From contig NZ_CP060298.1 in NCBI RefSeq assembly GCF_014303395.1, forward strand, positions 2,871,001-2,935,000: a stretch of 64,000 nt of DNA, given 5' to 3'. A program made the position numbers and the translations under genes. How positions within the stretch are numbered: position 1 is the first letter of the stretch; each line of letters starts with the position of its first letter. A model generated the notes under the pieces. The model did no database searches, had not been told where the DNA came from, and was given only the letters and a program-made list of their open reading frames with translations. This DNA comes from Nakamurella sp. PAMC28650. GTDB taxonomy: Bacteria; Actinomycetota; Actinomycetes; Mycobacteriales; Nakamurellaceae. Shown here in pieces: positions 36,887 through 46,785 of this stretch.

Positions 36887-38230
36887 ATGACCGGCGTTCT
36901 CGTCGAGCCCTCCCGCCGACCACTGCTCGTACCGGAGCGTGTCGCCCGCAGGGTCGGGCATCGCGTCAACCGGCGTGCCGTCCCGACGGCTCGCGTGGTG
37001 GGGGCGGTCGTCCTCGCCGCGTTCACGCTGGTGATCGCCGGTCCGAACCTGCCGACCGCTCTCCTGCCCGCCTACCGGCAGGCGTACCGGATGACGCCGT
37101 TCGGCCTCTCGCTGCTGTTCTCCGCCTACCTCCTGCTGCTGGTCCCGACGCTGGTCCTGTGCATGCGACCGGCCCTGCGTGCCAGGGCGGATGCCCTACT
37201 CGCCATCGGCCTCGGCGCAGCGGTCGTCGCCGATGTGCTGATGGCGACCGCCGGGTCGACCGTGATGCTGCTGATCGGTCGTGCGCTGTCGGGTGTGAGC
37301 GTGGCACTGTCCACCGGTGCGGCCGCAGCGCTGATGGTGGCCCTGGTGGGCGAACGGGGCCGTGGTTCGGTGGCGACCGGCAACATCGTCGGCGCTCTGG
37401 TCGGCACCGTCGGGGCCGTGGCGCTGGCGCAGATCGGCATCGGCTCGACGGTGTACCTCGTGCATGCGGTGGCGACATCGGTGGTCCTGACGGCCCTGCT
37501 GCTGGCGCTGGCCGCCCGGTCGGCCGGCGACACCGCTGCACTGCAGACCGGAGGGATCCAGGCCGAGATCCCGGACGGGCCCGCAGTGAAGGTGCCCGTG
37601 CCGACCGTGACCCCTGGTGTCATCCGGCGGCATCGCCTGCTCGGGACGGCGGTCGGGGCGCTCGGCTGGGCCATCCCCGGCCTGGTGACCGGTCTGGTGC
37701 CATCGCTGCTGCGCCAGTTCACCGGGCCGGCGGCGGTCATCGTGGCCACCAGTCCGGCGATCCTGCTGCTGGCCTGCGCCTGGCTGCTGCAGGTGCTGGC
37801 CAGGCGTCCGATGCTGCGCTTCGTCCGGGGCCACGAGCTGACCGTGGGAACGGCGATGGGCACCGTCGGCCTGGCCCTGCTCGCGGCCGGCGCGCTGACC
37901 GCCTCCCTCCCGCTCGTCTACCTCGGCTGCGCGATCGCGGCCGGCGGCCCGGCCATGGGCTACCGCGGAGGCATGGTGCTGCTGACCCGGGGGCTGGATC
38001 CGTCCCGTCAGGGGGCGGTCACCTCGCGGTACGCGGCCGGCTCCTACGCCTTCTCTGCGGTGGTCGTCCTGGGCTCCGGTGCGATCGGTGCCATCGGCGG
38101 CCTGGTCACGGCGGTCGCCGTCGGTGCCGGTGCGCTGACCGTCCTCGGCGCCGGACTGCTGGCCGTCATCCTGGTGACCGAGCACCTGATGGTCGCGTAC
38201 CGGAGCGATGTGGCCGTCGTACATTCCTGA
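36887..38230 (+). CDS. MFS transporter
   Basis: 447 residues from ATG at 36887, ribosome site AAGGAG nine bases upstream. About 12 hydrophobic helices; a first-half segment LLFSAYLLLLVPTLVLCMRPALRARADALLAIGLG fits the MFS loop 2/3 region. A hydrophilic central loop lies near residues 205-250. Predicted drug or metabolite exporter controlled by the divergent TetR protein. Confidence 0.85.
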   Translation: MTGVLVEPSRRPLLVPERVARRVGHRVNRRAVPTARVVGAVVLAAFTLVIAGPNLPTALLPAYRQAYRMTPFGLSLLFSAYLLLLVPTLVLCMRPALRARADALLAIGLGAAVVADVLMATAGSTVMLLIGRALSGVSVALSTGAAAALMVALVGERGRGSVATGNIVGALVGTVGAVALAQIGIGSTVYLVHAVATSVVLTALLLALAARSAGDTAALQTGGIQAEIPDGPAVKVPVPTVTPGVIRRHRLLGTAVGALGWAIPGLVTGLVPSLLRQFTGPAAVIVATSPAILLLACAWLLQVLARRPMLRFVRGHELTVGTAMGTVGLALLAAGALTASLPLVYLGCAIAAGGPAMGYRGGMVLLTRGLDPSRQGAVTSRYAAGSYAFSAVVVLGSGAIGAIGGLVTAVAVGAGALTVLGAGLLAVILVTEHLMVAYRSDVAVVHS

Positions 38231-38247
38231 CCGCTAGGGTTTCGCGG

Positions 38248-39183
38248 GTGTCCAGCGACGATTCCCGGCTGTTCTACGTCGGCAACGCCGTCGTCGATCT
38301 GGTCCTCACCATCCCGCAACTCCCGGAGCTCGGTGGCGACATCATCGCCTCCAGCACCACTTTCGCTGTCGGCGGCGGGTTCAACGTGATGGCCGCCGCG
38401 CGTCGGCTCGGGCTGCCCACCGTCTACGCCGGGACCGTCGGCACCGGGATGTTCGCCTCGCTGGTCCGGGGCGCGCTGGCCGGGGAGGGCATCGTCACCG
38501 TCGGCCCGACGCATCCCCGGATGGACACCGGGACCGTCGTGGTGATGGTCGACGAGGGCGGCGAACGGACGTTCGTGACGAGCTTCGGCGCCGAGGCGAC
38601 CCTGACCGCCGAGCAGTTGGGTGCGTTGCACCCCGATGACTCGGACATCGTGGCCGTCACCGGGTACTCGCTGGCCCACCCGGCCGGGGCGGCGGCCGTT
38701 GCACCATGGCTCGCGGCGCTCCCCCCGGAGATCGTGGTCGTCACCGACCCGGGGACCCTGCTGACCCAGATCCCGACCGAGGCCATGGAGGTGCTGATGG
38801 CCCGGACCGACTGGTGGACCTGCAACTCGCGCGAAGCGGCCCGGCTGACGGGACAGGGCAGGCCGGCCGACGCGGCCGCGGCGTTGGCGCGGCGCAGCGG
38901 TCGTGCCGGCGTCCTGGTGCGCGACGGGGCGGCCGGATGTTGGTTGACCGCAGGCGGTTCGACGCCGGTGCTGGTACCGGGACACGTGGTGTCCGCCGTC
39001 GACACCACCGGAGCGGGTGACGCGCACACGGGTGCGTTCATCGCCGGGCTGGCCCGGTTCGGTGATCCGTTGCAGGCCGCTTCCCGGGCGAACGCCGCCG
39101 CCGCCCTCTCGGTGACCCGCCGCGGGCCGGCGACCGGCCCGCGCACCGAGGAGCTCGAGCTGTTCCTGACACGCTGTTCCTGA
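38248..39183 (+). CDS. PfkB-family carbohydrate kinase
   Basis: 311 residues from GTG at 38248. N-terminal GNAVVDLVLTIPQLPELGGDI and GGGFNVMAAARRLG (PfkB motif 1), C-terminal DTTGAGDAHTGAFIAGLARFG (motif 2) with the catalytic Asp near residue 257. Ribokinase fold; substrate may be a sugar, nucleoside or similar. 17 bases after the MFS gene, perhaps in one operon. A 14-base tandem repeat spans its stop codon. Confidence 0.87.
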   Translation: MSSDDSRLFYVGNAVVDLVLTIPQLPELGGDIIASSTTFAVGGGFNVMAAARRLGLPTVYAGTVGTGMFASLVRGALAGEGIVTVGPTHPRMDTGTVVVMVDEGGERTFVTSFGAEATLTAEQLGALHPDDSDIVAVTGYSLAHPAGAAAVAPWLAALPPEIVVVTDPGTLLTQIPTEAMEVLMARTDWWTCNSREAARLTGQGRPADAAAALARRSGRAGVLVRDGAAGCWLTAGGSTPVLVPGHVVSAVDTTGAGDAHTGAFIAGLARFGDPLQAASRANAAAALSVTRRGPATGPRTEELELFLTRCS

Positions 39184-39203
39184 CATGCCGTTCCTGACAT
39201 GCG
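39162..39203. repeat. 14-base tandem repeat at the PfkB stop codon
   Basis: GTTCCTGACA recurs at 39162, 39176 and 39190, a 14-base period. The middle copy provides the stop codon of the PfkB gene. Since 14 is not a multiple of three, the duplication probably reshaped the C-terminus. Confidence 0.8.
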
Positions 39204-39252
39204 GAGGCCCGGCCGGCCGAGTGATCAGCGCCGACCGGGAGCCGCCCACGAA

Positions 39253-39714
39253 TCAGCCCGCGAAGGAGAAACGCCCGACGGATTCGGCGACACAGCAGGG
39301 CTTGTTGGCGCCCTGCGCGGTGATGCTGACCGTCATCACCACCTGCAGGATGCCCTCGCTGACCGGTGTGACCTCGGTGATGACGGCCGACGCGATCACC
39401 GAACTGCCGGTCGGCAGTGGCGAGGGGAAGCGGACCTTGTTGAGCCCGTAGTTGACGGCCATCGTCACGCCCGTCAGGCGGTACAGGCCACCCATCAGCA
39501 CCGGCAGCAGCGAGAGGGTCAGGAAGCCGTGTGCGATCCGGGTGCCGAAAGGCCCCGCTGCGGCACGTTCCTCGTCCAGATGGATCCACTGGTGATCGTC
39601 GGTGGCGTCCGCGAAGGCCTGGATGCGGCTCTGCTCGATCAGGAAGGGTTCGCCGGGGCCGAGCGTGTCGCCGACCGCAGCGAGGAGTTCGTCGGCACTG
39701 GAGAAGGTCCTCAC
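39253..39714 (-). CDS. MaoC-like dehydratase
   Basis: 153 residues from GTG at 39714 (GTGA overlap with the acyl-CoA dehydrogenase stop). Hot-dog fold with FADATDDHQWIHLDEERAAAGPFGTRIAHGFLTLSLLP: the Asp and His of the hydratase motif (D-x4-H) are present. Likely hydrates an enoyl-CoA. Last gene of the long minus-strand acyl-CoA cluster. Confidence 0.9.
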   Translation of the reverse strand: MRTFSSADELLAAVGDTLGPGEPFLIEQSRIQAFADATDDHQWIHLDEERAAAGPFGTRIAHGFLTLSLLPVLMGGLYRLTGVTMAVNYGLNKVRFPSPLPTGSSVIASAVITEVTPVSEGILQVVMTVSITAQGANKPCCVAESVGRFSFAG

Positions 39715-40883
39715 GCGAGGTGCCCGCCGATCTTGGTGTAGCCGCGCAGCAGGTCGCGGGACAGGATGAGGCGCTGCATCTCGTCGGTGCCCTCGAAGAT
39801 GCGGAACAGGCGGACCTGCCGGTACCAGCGCTCGATGGGAAGCTCGCGGGTGTAACCCATCCCGCCGTGGATCTGCATCACCTTGTCGATGACGTGATTG
39901 ACCATGGTCGCGCCGAACAGCTTCGCCATCGACGACGAGTGCCGGGGGTCGGCGCCCTGGTCCACCGTCCAGGCCGCGCGCAGGACCAGCCACCGGGCGG
40001 CCTCGATCTCCGTCTCGGAATCGGCGATCATCCAGGCGATGGCCTGGTTCTCGCCGATCGGCTTGCCGAACGTCACCCGGGTGTTCGCGTGGTCGATGGC
40101 CATCTGCAGCGCGCGCTCGGCGATGCCGATCGCGGTGGCCGGGATCAGGTAGCGACCTTTGCCGATCCACTTCATGCCGAGCTCGAAGCCCTGGCCGATC
40201 TCGCCGAGGATGTTGCGGGAGGGCACCCGGACGTTGTCGAAGACCAGCGCGGCCGGGCCGCCCTCGCCCATGGTGATGATCGGCTCGGACTTCCAGCCCA
40301 TGTCCCGGTCGACCAGGAAGGCGGTCGTACCGCCGCCCCGGACCCCCTTCACCTTGTCGTTGACGGCGACCACGATGGCGAAGTCGGCCTCGTTGCCGCC
40401 GGTGATGTAGACCTTCTCGCCGTTGAGAATCCAGTCGTCGCCGTCCTGCACGGCCGACAGCTTGATGTTCGCCGCGTCCGACCCGGCACCGGGTTCGGTG
40501 ATGGCGAAGCACGACCGGCGCTCACCGGAGATGGTCGGCTCCAGGTACTCCTTGCGCTGCTCGGGATTGGCGAAGTACAGAATGTTGTCCGCCTCGCCAC
40601 CGAACCGGAACGGGACGAACGTCCGGCCGAGTTCGGCCGCGATCAGCGCCTGCATGACGGCCGGGAGATTCATCCCGCCGTCCTCCTCCGGGGTCGAGAG
40701 GCCCCAGAAGCCGAAGGCTTTGGCCTTGTGCTGCAGTTCTACCACCTCGCTGTGGTCCAGGCCGGGCTGGTGTGCGCGCTCACGCCGCAGCACCTCCGAC
40801 TCGAGCGGCATCACCTCCTTGCGGATGAATTCGCGGGCGGTGTCGCGAATGGCGCGTTCTTCGTCGGACAGCGAGAAATCCAT
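39711..40883 (-). CDS. Acyl-CoA dehydrogenase
   Basis: 390 residues from ATG at 40883. FAD-binding CFAITEPGAGSDAANIK near residue 135, HANTRVTFGKPIGENQAIAWMIADSETEIEAAR, and IFEGTDEMQRLILSRDLL near residue 367 with the usual catalytic Glu (E of EGT). Oxidises an acyl-CoA to the enoyl-CoA. It lies 78 bases after an SDR gene and overlaps the MaoC gene by four bases. Confidence 0.9.
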   Translation of the reverse strand: MDFSLSDEERAIRDTAREFIRKEVMPLESEVLRRERAHQPGLDHSEVVELQHKAKAFGFWGLSTPEEDGGMNLPAVMQALIAAELGRTFVPFRFGGEADNILYFANPEQRKEYLEPTISGERRSCFAITEPGAGSDAANIKLSAVQDGDDWILNGEKVYITGGNEADFAIVVAVNDKVKGVRGGGTTAFLVDRDMGWKSEPIITMGEGGPAALVFDNVRVPSRNILGEIGQGFELGMKWIGKGRYLIPATAIGIAERALQMAIDHANTRVTFGKPIGENQAIAWMIADSETEIEAARWLVLRAAWTVDQGADPRHSSSMAKLFGATMVNHVIDKVMQIHGGMGYTRELPIERWYRQVRLFRIFEGTDEMQRLILSRDLLRGYTKIGGHLA

Positions 40884-40961
40884 GATGTGCTCCTTGTCGA
40901 GATTGGCTGTGGTCGAGAGATTCTGGCGAAGTCCGGCTCGAGGTGTCCAGTGCCGGTGCGG

Positions 40962-41720
40962 TTATCGAACCCCGCCGTTGATGTACAGGGTCTGCCCGGT
41001 GATGTAGGACGCCTCTTCGCTGGCCAGGAAGGCGATCGCGTTGGCGACGTCCTCCGGCTTGCCGACCCGGCCGATCGGGGTCTGCTCGCTGGCCATCTTC
41101 TGGTACTCCTCCGGCCGGAACCCGACGCGTTCGGCGGTAGCGTCCGTCATCGCGGTCGCGATGTAACCGGGGGCCACCGCGTTGACGTTGATGTTGTAGC
41201 GGCCGAGTTCCTGGCAGAGGGTGGCGGTGATGCCCTGGACCCCGGCCTTGGCCGCCGCGTAGTTGACCTGGCCGCGGTTGCCGCGTGCTGACTGGCTGGA
41301 CAGACTGACGATCTTGCCGTACTTCGCCTTCACCATCGGCACGGCGGCGGCCTGGCAGACCAGGAAGATGCTGGTCAGATTGGTCGAGATCACCGCGTCC
41401 CAGTCCGCCCGGCCCATCTTGTACAGCAGGTCGTCGCGGGTGATCCCGGCGTTGTTCACCAGGATGTCGACCGAGCCGAACCTCTCCAGCGCGGTGGTCA
41501 CCATCGCGTTCACCGACTCGCCGTCCGTCACGTCGCACCCGACCGCCAGGCCGGTCCCGCCGGCTGCGGTGATCGCCTCCACCGTTCCGTGGGCGCGATC
41601 CGCGGTCAGATCGCCGACGACGACCGTGGCACCCTGCGCAGCAAGGAGTCTGGCCGTCGCGGCACCGATGCCCTGGGCCGCCCCGGTCACGATGGCGACT
41701 CTTCCGTCGAACCTGCTCAT
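40962..41720 (-). CDS. FabG-like short-chain dehydrogenase
   Basis: 252 residues. TGAAQGIGAATARLL nucleotide motif at residue 12, NNAGI, Ser in SLSSQSARG, and NYAAAKAG supplying the catalytic YxxxK near residue 155. C-terminal GRVGKPEDVANAIAFLASEEASYITGQTLYINGGVR. Acts on a 3-hydroxy/3-oxoacyl-CoA or a 4-oxo group; an LvaD-like role is possible given the kinase/dehydrogenase pair next to it. Confidence 0.88.
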   Translation of the reverse strand: MSRFDGRVAIVTGAAQGIGAATARLLAAQGATVVVGDLTADRAHGTVEAITAAGGTGLAVGCDVTDGESVNAMVTTALERFGSVDILVNNAGITRDDLLYKMGRADWDAVISTNLTSIFLVCQAAAVPMVKAKYGKIVSLSSQSARGNRGQVNYAAAKAGVQGITATLCQELGRYNINVNAVAPGYIATAMTDATAERVGFRPEEYQKMASEQTPIGRVGKPEDVANAIAFLASEEASYITGQTLYINGGVR

Positions 41721-41771
41721 TGTGGAACTCCTGACTTCTTCGTCGTGGCTGGAAGGGTTTTGATCTGCAAC

Positions 41772-42980
41772 CTACTGGTACTTCTTGAGCTCCCGGCGGG
41801 CGAGCGATCGGCGATGGACCTCGTCGGGTCCGTCGGCCAGCCGGATGGTCCTGGCCGCGGCCCAGAGCTGGGCCAACGGGGTGTCCTGGCTGACCCCGGC
41901 CGCCCCGTGGGCCTGCATGGCCTTGTCGATGATCCAGCAGGCGGCCTCCGGGGCGGCGATCTTGATCGACTGGATCTCGGTGTGCGCGCCCTGGTTGCCC
42001 ACGGTGTCCATCAGCCAGGCCGTCTTGAGCACCAGCAGTCGCAGTTGCTCGAGCTTGACCCTGGAGTCGGCGATCCATTCGCCGATGACGCCCTGCTCGG
42101 CCAGCGGCCGCCCGAAGGCCACCCTCGAGGACACCCGACGGCACATCATCTCGAGCGCCCGCTCGGCCATCCCGATCAACCGCATGCAGTGGTGGATCCG
42201 GCCGGGTCCGAGCCGGGCCTGGGCGATGGCGAAACCGGACCCCTGTTCACCGATCAGGTTGCTCACCGGGACCCGGGCATCGACGAAGTCGATCTCGGCG
42301 TGGCCGCCGTGGTCGGCGTCGTCGTACCCCATCACGTGCATGCCCCGGCGGATGGTCACGCCGGGAGTGTCGGTGGGTACCAGCACCTGGCTCTGCTGCT
42401 GGTGTCTGGGGGCGCCGGGATCCGTCTTGCCCATCACGATCAGGATGGCGCACCGAGGATCCATCGCACCGGAGATGTACCACTTGCGGCCGTTGATCAC
42501 GTATTCGTCGCCGTCACGGACGATGCTGGTCTCGATGTTGGTGGCGTCCGAGGAGGCCACGTCCGGTTCGGTCATCGCGAAACCGGAACGAATGGTGCTC
42601 TCCAGCAAGGGCTCCAGCCACCGGGCCTGCTGCTGCGGGGTGCCGAACTGGGCCAGCACCTCCATGTTGCCGGTGTCCGGGGCGGCACAATTGAGGGCGA
42701 TGGGTGCCAGCGCCGGGCTACGGCCGGTGATCTCGGCCAGCGGGGCGTACTGCAGGTTGGTCAGCCCGGCCCCCCGGTCACCCGGCAGGAACAGGTTCCA
42801 CAGGCCGAGTTCGCGAGCCCTGACCTGCAGGTCGGCGACGATGGGTGGTGGGCCCCAGGCGCCGGGACGGGCCGCCTGCTGCTCCGCGAAGATCGGCTCT
42901 GACGGATAGATGTGCTCGTCCATGAAGGCCAGCAGGTTGTCGATGTACCCACGGGTGGTGTCGTCGTAGCTGAAGTCCAT
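41772..42980 (-). CDS. Acyl-CoA dehydrogenase, ACAD10/11-like
   Basis: 402 residues from ATG at 42980, overlapping the kinase stop by one base. [19 protein letters not shown] near residue 135, [30 protein letters not shown] near 305, and [22 protein letters not shown] at the end, where most family members have EGT. The DGPDEVH ending is typical of the ACAD10/11 branch. Coupling to an APH-type kinase suggests work on 4-phospho-acyl-CoA intermediates. Confidence 0.85.
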   Translation of the reverse strand: MDFSYDDTTRGYIDNLLAFMDEHIYPSEPIFAEQQAARPGAWGPPPIVADLQVRARELGLWNLFLPGDRGAGLTNLQYAPLAEITGRSPALAPIALNCAAPDTGNMEVLAQFGTPQQQARWLEPLLESTIRSGFAMTEPDVASSDATNIETSIVRDGDEYVINGRKWYISGAMDPRCAILIVMGKTDPGAPRHQQQSQVLVPTDTPGVTIRRGMHVMGYDDADHGGHAEIDFVDARVPVSNLIGEQGSGFAIAQARLGPGRIHHCMRLIGMAERALEMMCRRVSSRVAFGRPLAEQGVIGEWIADSRVKLEQLRLLVLKTAWLMDTVGNQGAHTEIQSIKIAAPEAACWIIDKAMQAHGAAGVSQDTPLAQLWAAARTIRLADGPDEVHRRSLARRELKKYQ

Positions 42981-44050
42981 CAGATCTCCGAGTTCTGGGT
43001 GGGGGTGGAAGGGCCGGAGGCGGCGCCGAAGACGGCCAGTCCCTGGTCGACGAGCGGCTGCACCATGTCGCCGATGCCGTCGAATCCGGGACCGAGGGTG
43101 GCCCCGTGCCGGAAGCGGAAGAAGACGCCCTCCAGGACGACGGCCAACTTGAACGAGGCGAAGGCGCGGTACCACCGGAGGTCGGAGACGTCGCGGCCGG
43201 ATCGCTGCTGGTACCGCCCGATGATCTCCTGCGCCGCCGGGTAACCGGGGACGGCGCTGATGGCGACCGAGGGATCGGTCGATCGGTCAGCGGCCAGCAT
43301 CGGCTGGTCGGCGTAGAGCAGCAGCAGGGCCAGGTCGCTCAGGGGATCACCCAGGGTCGACATCTCCCAGTCGAGCACCGCCGTGATGCGCTCGGACCCC
43401 GGTGCGCCGGCGATCAGCACGTTGTCCAGCCGGTAGTCCCCGTGCACCAGACCGCCGCGGCCGGTGTCCGGGATGTGTTCGCCCAGCGCGCCGGCGAGTT
43501 CGTCGATGCCCGGCAGGTCACGGCTCCGCAGGCCGGCAAGCTGACGACGCCAGGTGGAGAGCTGCCGGACGTTGAATCCGGCGACCTTGCCCAGGTCGGC
43601 CAGCCCGACCTCGGCCGGGTCGACGGCATGCAGGTCCACCAGCGTGTCGACCAGGTCGAACATCAAGCGGTGCAGCGTGTCCGGGCCGAGGGTGAGGACG
43701 TCGGCATGACGTCGGTAAGCGATCCCCGGGCTCAGTTCCATCAGGTAGAAGGGTGCGCCGATCACCGCGGGGTCCTCGCACAGGAGCTCGGCGTGGGGCA
43801 CCGGAACGGCGGTTTGCCCGAGGGCGGAGATGACCCGGTACTCGCGGCTCATGTCGTGGGCCGAGGCCTGCACGTGGGCCAGCGGCGGCCGCCGCAGTAC
43901 GAGCTCGCGGGTTCCGTCGCTCACCGCGTAGGTCAGGTTGGACCGACCGCCGGCCAGCAGTGTCGACGACAGGGCCCCGATCAGCAACTCGGGCCGGTGG
44001 ATGTCGAGATGGCCGCGCAGCCTCGAGAGATCAAGTCCTGCGTCGCTCAC
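42980..44050 (-). CDS. APH-fold phosphotransferase, ACAD10/11 kinase-like
   Basis: 356 residues from GTG at 44050 (GTGA overlap with the SDR before it). Kinase motifs: [12 protein letters not shown] near residue 33, [25 protein letters not shown], catalytic loop [15 protein letters not shown] near residue 215 and metal loop [20 protein letters not shown] near 240. In mammals this domain is fused to an acyl-CoA dehydrogenase (ACAD10/11), and in Pseudomonas LvaA it phosphorylates 4-hydroxyacyl-CoA. The separate but overlapping genes here match that chemistry. Confidence 0.85.
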   Translation of the reverse strand: MSDAGLDLSRLRGHLDIHRPELLIGALSSTLLAGGRSNLTYAVSDGTRELVLRRPPLAHVQASAHDMSREYRVISALGQTAVPVPHAELLCEDPAVIGAPFYLMELSPGIAYRRHADVLTLGPDTLHRLMFDLVDTLVDLHAVDPAEVGLADLGKVAGFNVRQLSTWRRQLAGLRSRDLPGIDELAGALGEHIPDTGRGGLVHGDYRLDNVLIAGAPGSERITAVLDWEMSTLGDPLSDLALLLLYADQPMLAADRSTDPSVAISAVPGYPAAQEIIGRYQQRSGRDVSDLRWYRAFASFKLAVVLEGVFFRFRHGATLGPGFDGIGDMVQPLVDQGLAVFGAASGPSTPTQNSEI

Positions 44051-44835
44051 AGCTTTCCAGCCTCTTCCAGACTCTGCTGCAACCGGTTCATGCCGGACAG
44101 CCAGCGGTCGGGGTCGGAGGCCCGGCGGACGGAGTAGTCGGCGACCTCGGGGTGCGGCAGGATCAGGAACCGCTCGCCCGACAGCGCGTCGGCCACCGCG
44201 TCGGCGACCTGCGCCGCGCTGAGCGCGGTCGCCCCCATGACGGCCTCGCCGAGGTCGCCGGTCGAGGCGAAGAGCGGGGTGCGTACACCCTGCGGGCACA
44301 GGCTCTGCACGACGATCCCGCGGTGGGAGTAGGTGGCTCGCAACCACTCCGCGAAGGCCAGCGCCGCGTGCTTGGTCACCGAATAGGGGGCCGACCCCAA
44401 CATCGTCAGGATCCCGGCCGCCGAGACGGTGGTGATCAGGCGTCCGCGGCCCCTCGCGAGCCAACCGGGCAGCACGGCCCGGGCGGCGTGGACGTGGGAC
44501 TGCACGTTGACCTGCCAGGCCAGGTCCCAGTCCGCCGCCGGAGCCGACTCCGAACCCCCCACCGCGACCCCGGCGTTGGCACAGAAGAGGTCGATCGGGC
44601 CGAAGGCCTCGGTGGCTTCGCCGACCAGGTTGCGGACCTGTTCGAGATCGGCGACGTCGGCCGGGTGCGACAACCCGCCGATCTCGGACGCGATCGCCTG
44701 CGCTGCAGCGGAATCGAGGTCGTTGACCACGACATGGGCACCGCCGGCGGCAAAGCGCCGGGCCATCGCCGCGCCGATGCCGGAGCCGGCTCCGGTCACC
44801 ACGACGCAGGAGTCCGCCAGCTCCAGCGACGTCAC
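44047..44835 (-). CDS. Short-chain dehydrogenase
   Basis: 262 residues from GTG at 44835. TGAGSGIGAAMARRF, CANAGV, Ser in TVSAAG, and PYSVTKHAALAF giving YxxxK. The late sequence GVRTPLFASTGD matches classical SDRs acting on hydroxyacyl or ketone substrates. Overlaps both neighbours by four bases, so it belongs to the same transcription unit. Confidence 0.87.
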   Translation of the reverse strand: MTSLELADSCVVVTGAGSGIGAAMARRFAAGGAHVVVNDLDSAAAQAIASEIGGLSHPADVADLEQVRNLVGEATEAFGPIDLFCANAGVAVGGSESAPAADWDLAWQVNVQSHVHAARAVLPGWLARGRGRLITTVSAAGILTMLGSAPYSVTKHAALAFAEWLRATYSHRGIVVQSLCPQGVRTPLFASTGDLGEAVMGATALSAAQVADAVADALSGERFLILPHPEVADYSVRRASDPDRWLSGMNRLQQSLEEAGKL

Positions 44836-45842
44836 GGTGCCATCACCACGATCCGGCCGGTGGATCGACCGGCCGCCAGCGTGGCCAGACCCGCCGGTGC
44901 CTGCTCGAACGGCAGCACCGAGGACACCTCGGGGTTGATCCGGCCCGTTGCGACCAGTTCCGCGAGCGCCTGTGCCGCCTGCACGATGATTTCCGGCTTC
45001 CGCTGGTGGTAGAGCCCCCAGTACACCCCGAGGATCCCGTAGTTCTTGACGAGCGCGTGGTTGACCGCCGCCTTCGGGATGATGCCGCTGGTGAATCCGA
45101 CGATCAGGATCCGACCCTCGAAGGCCACCACCTTGGTCGAGGCGACGAACGAGTCGCCACCGACCGGGTCGTAGACGACATCCGCACCTCCGCGACCGCA
45201 TGCCGCCTTCAGGGCCCCGACCAGACCCTGGGCGTCGTAGGCGGACCGATCGATCACCTCGTCGGCGCCGCACCGCCTTGCCACCTCGACCTTGTCCGCG
45301 CTGCCCACGACGCCGACCACCCTGGCGCCGGCGGCCTTGCCCAGCTGGACCGCGGCCGAGCCCACCCCGCCGGCGGCCGCGTGGACCAGCAGCGTCTCGC
45401 CCGCCTTCAGTTCGGCGCGCCGATGCAGGGCCACCCAACCGGTCTGGTAAGCGACCGTGAAGGCGGCCGCGTGCGCGTCGTCCAGTCCGTCCGGGGCTCG
45501 GCTGACGGCCGTCCGCTCGACGATCGCGTACTCCGCGAGAGCGCCGTGCGGCATGGACGCAAGACCCATCACCCTGGCTCCCTTGCGGAGGTCGGCGTCA
45601 TCGCCCGCTCCGCCGTCATCGCCCGCGCCGTCGACGACACCGCACAGTTCGATCCCGGGGGTGAACGGCAGCGCCGGCTTCTCCTGGTACTGGCCGCGGA
45701 CCATCAGCGAATCGGGGAAGTTCAGCGCCACCGCGCCGACCCTGATCCGCAGCTGCGACGGACCGGGTTCCGGGATGGGCGTCTCGCCGAGCGTCATCAC
45801 CTGCTCGGCCTCGCCGAGCACCGGTACCTGCCAGGCCTTCAT
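44832..45842 (-). CDS. Zinc-free MDR oxidoreductase (quinone oxidoreductase-like)
   Basis: 336 residues from ATG at 45842. N-terminal GroES-like part (MKAWQVPVLGEAEQVMTLGETPIPEPG) and NADPH-binding HAAAGGVGSAAVQLGKAAGARVVG. No structural or catalytic zinc cysteines. A duplicated GDDGGAGDDA stretch near residue 75 reflects an 18-base repeat. May reduce an enoyl-CoA or enone. Overlaps neighbours by four bases on each side. Confidence 0.85.
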   Translation of the reverse strand: MKAWQVPVLGEAEQVMTLGETPIPEPGPSQLRIRVGAVALNFPDSLMVRGQYQEKPALPFTPGIELCGVVDGAGDDGGAGDDADLRKGARVMGLASMPHGALAEYAIVERTAVSRAPDGLDDAHAAAFTVAYQTGWVALHRRAELKAGETLLVHAAAGGVGSAAVQLGKAAGARVVGVVGSADKVEVARRCGADEVIDRSAYDAQGLVGALKAACGRGGADVVYDPVGGDSFVASTKVVAFEGRILIVGFTSGIIPKAAVNHALVKNYGILGVYWGLYHQRKPEIIVQAAQALAELVATGRINPEVSSVLPFEQAPAGLATLAAGRSTGRIVVMAP

Positions 45843-46651
45843 CCGACACCTCCGACCAGGGTGACGCCGCCGTCGAGCACGAAGGTCTGCCCGGTGATCC
45901 AGGAAGCCTCGTCGGAGGCGAGAAAGGCCACCGCGCTGGACACGTCGTCGGGAACACCGAGCCGGCGCAGCGGGTACTGGGCGGTGACCTGCTCCTCGCG
46001 CCCGACGTAGAGGGCCTCGGCGAACCTGGTCTTGACCACGGCCGGAGCCACCGCGTTGACGCGGATCCCCGGGCCCAGCTCCACCGCCAGGCTCGCAGTC
46101 AGGTTGATGATCGCGGCCTTGCTCACGCCGTAGAAGGAGATTCCGGGGGCCGGCTTCACCCCGGCGACCGAAGCGATGTTGACGATGCTGCCACCCCGCG
46201 TGCCGAGGCCGGCTGCGCAGGCGCGCTGCACCCAGGACAGCGTGCCCAGCACGTTGACGTCGAGGATCTTCCGCGCGGCAGCCAGCGGGAGATCGACGAG
46301 GCTCCCGTACGCCGGATTGATGCCTGCGTTGTTCACCAGGATGTCGACCGGGCCGAAGGCGTCCGCCACGCCGGACAGGGTGGCGTCCTGGTGGTCGAGA
46401 TCATCCGCCTTCCCGGCGAAGGCGATGGCCACGGAAGGGCCGCCGAGTTCCTGCACGGCCTCGTCGAGGGCGTCGGTGTTCCGGGCGGTGATCGCCACCC
46501 TGGCGCCCTCGGCCACCAGCCGCCGGGCGATCGCCAGCCCGATCCCGCGGCTGGCGCCGGTGACGACCGCGACCCGGCCGGCCAGTCGCTGCGCAACGGG
46601 TCCGCCGACCGCAGCGCCGGCGGCGGTAGGGGGTGATTCGTCCTGCGGCAT
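45839..46651 (-). CDS. Short-chain dehydrogenase
   Basis: 270 residues from ATG at 46651. TGASRGIGLAIARRL, NNAGINPAYG, IVNIASVAG and FYGVSKAA (YxxxK). C-terminal LGVPDDVSSAVAFLASDEASWITGQTFVLDGGV. FabG-like. First gene of the tight six-gene block that runs to the acyl-CoA dehydrogenase at 41772; 134 bases separate it from fadB, so it may have its own promoter. Confidence 0.88.
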   Translation of the reverse strand: MPQDESPPTAAGAAVGGPVAQRLAGRVAVVTGASRGIGLAIARRLVAEGARVAITARNTDALDEAVQELGGPSVAIAFAGKADDLDHQDATLSGVADAFGPVDILVNNAGINPAYGSLVDLPLAAARKILDVNVLGTLSWVQRACAAGLGTRGGSIVNIASVAGVKPAPGISFYGVSKAAIINLTASLAVELGPGIRVNAVAPAVVKTRFAEALYVGREEQVTAQYPLRRLGVPDDVSSAVAFLASDEASWITGQTFVLDGGVTLVGGVG

Positions 46652-46785
46652 TCTTGCGACTCCCTTGTCGTCGACTTCCTGACCTCACCACCAGTGCATC
46701 ACACTGTTAACTGAAGTATGCAGCCGGGCTGCTGCGGCTCACCTGCTGCGACTCACGGCGACGACGCACCGGCTGCGACCCATTG

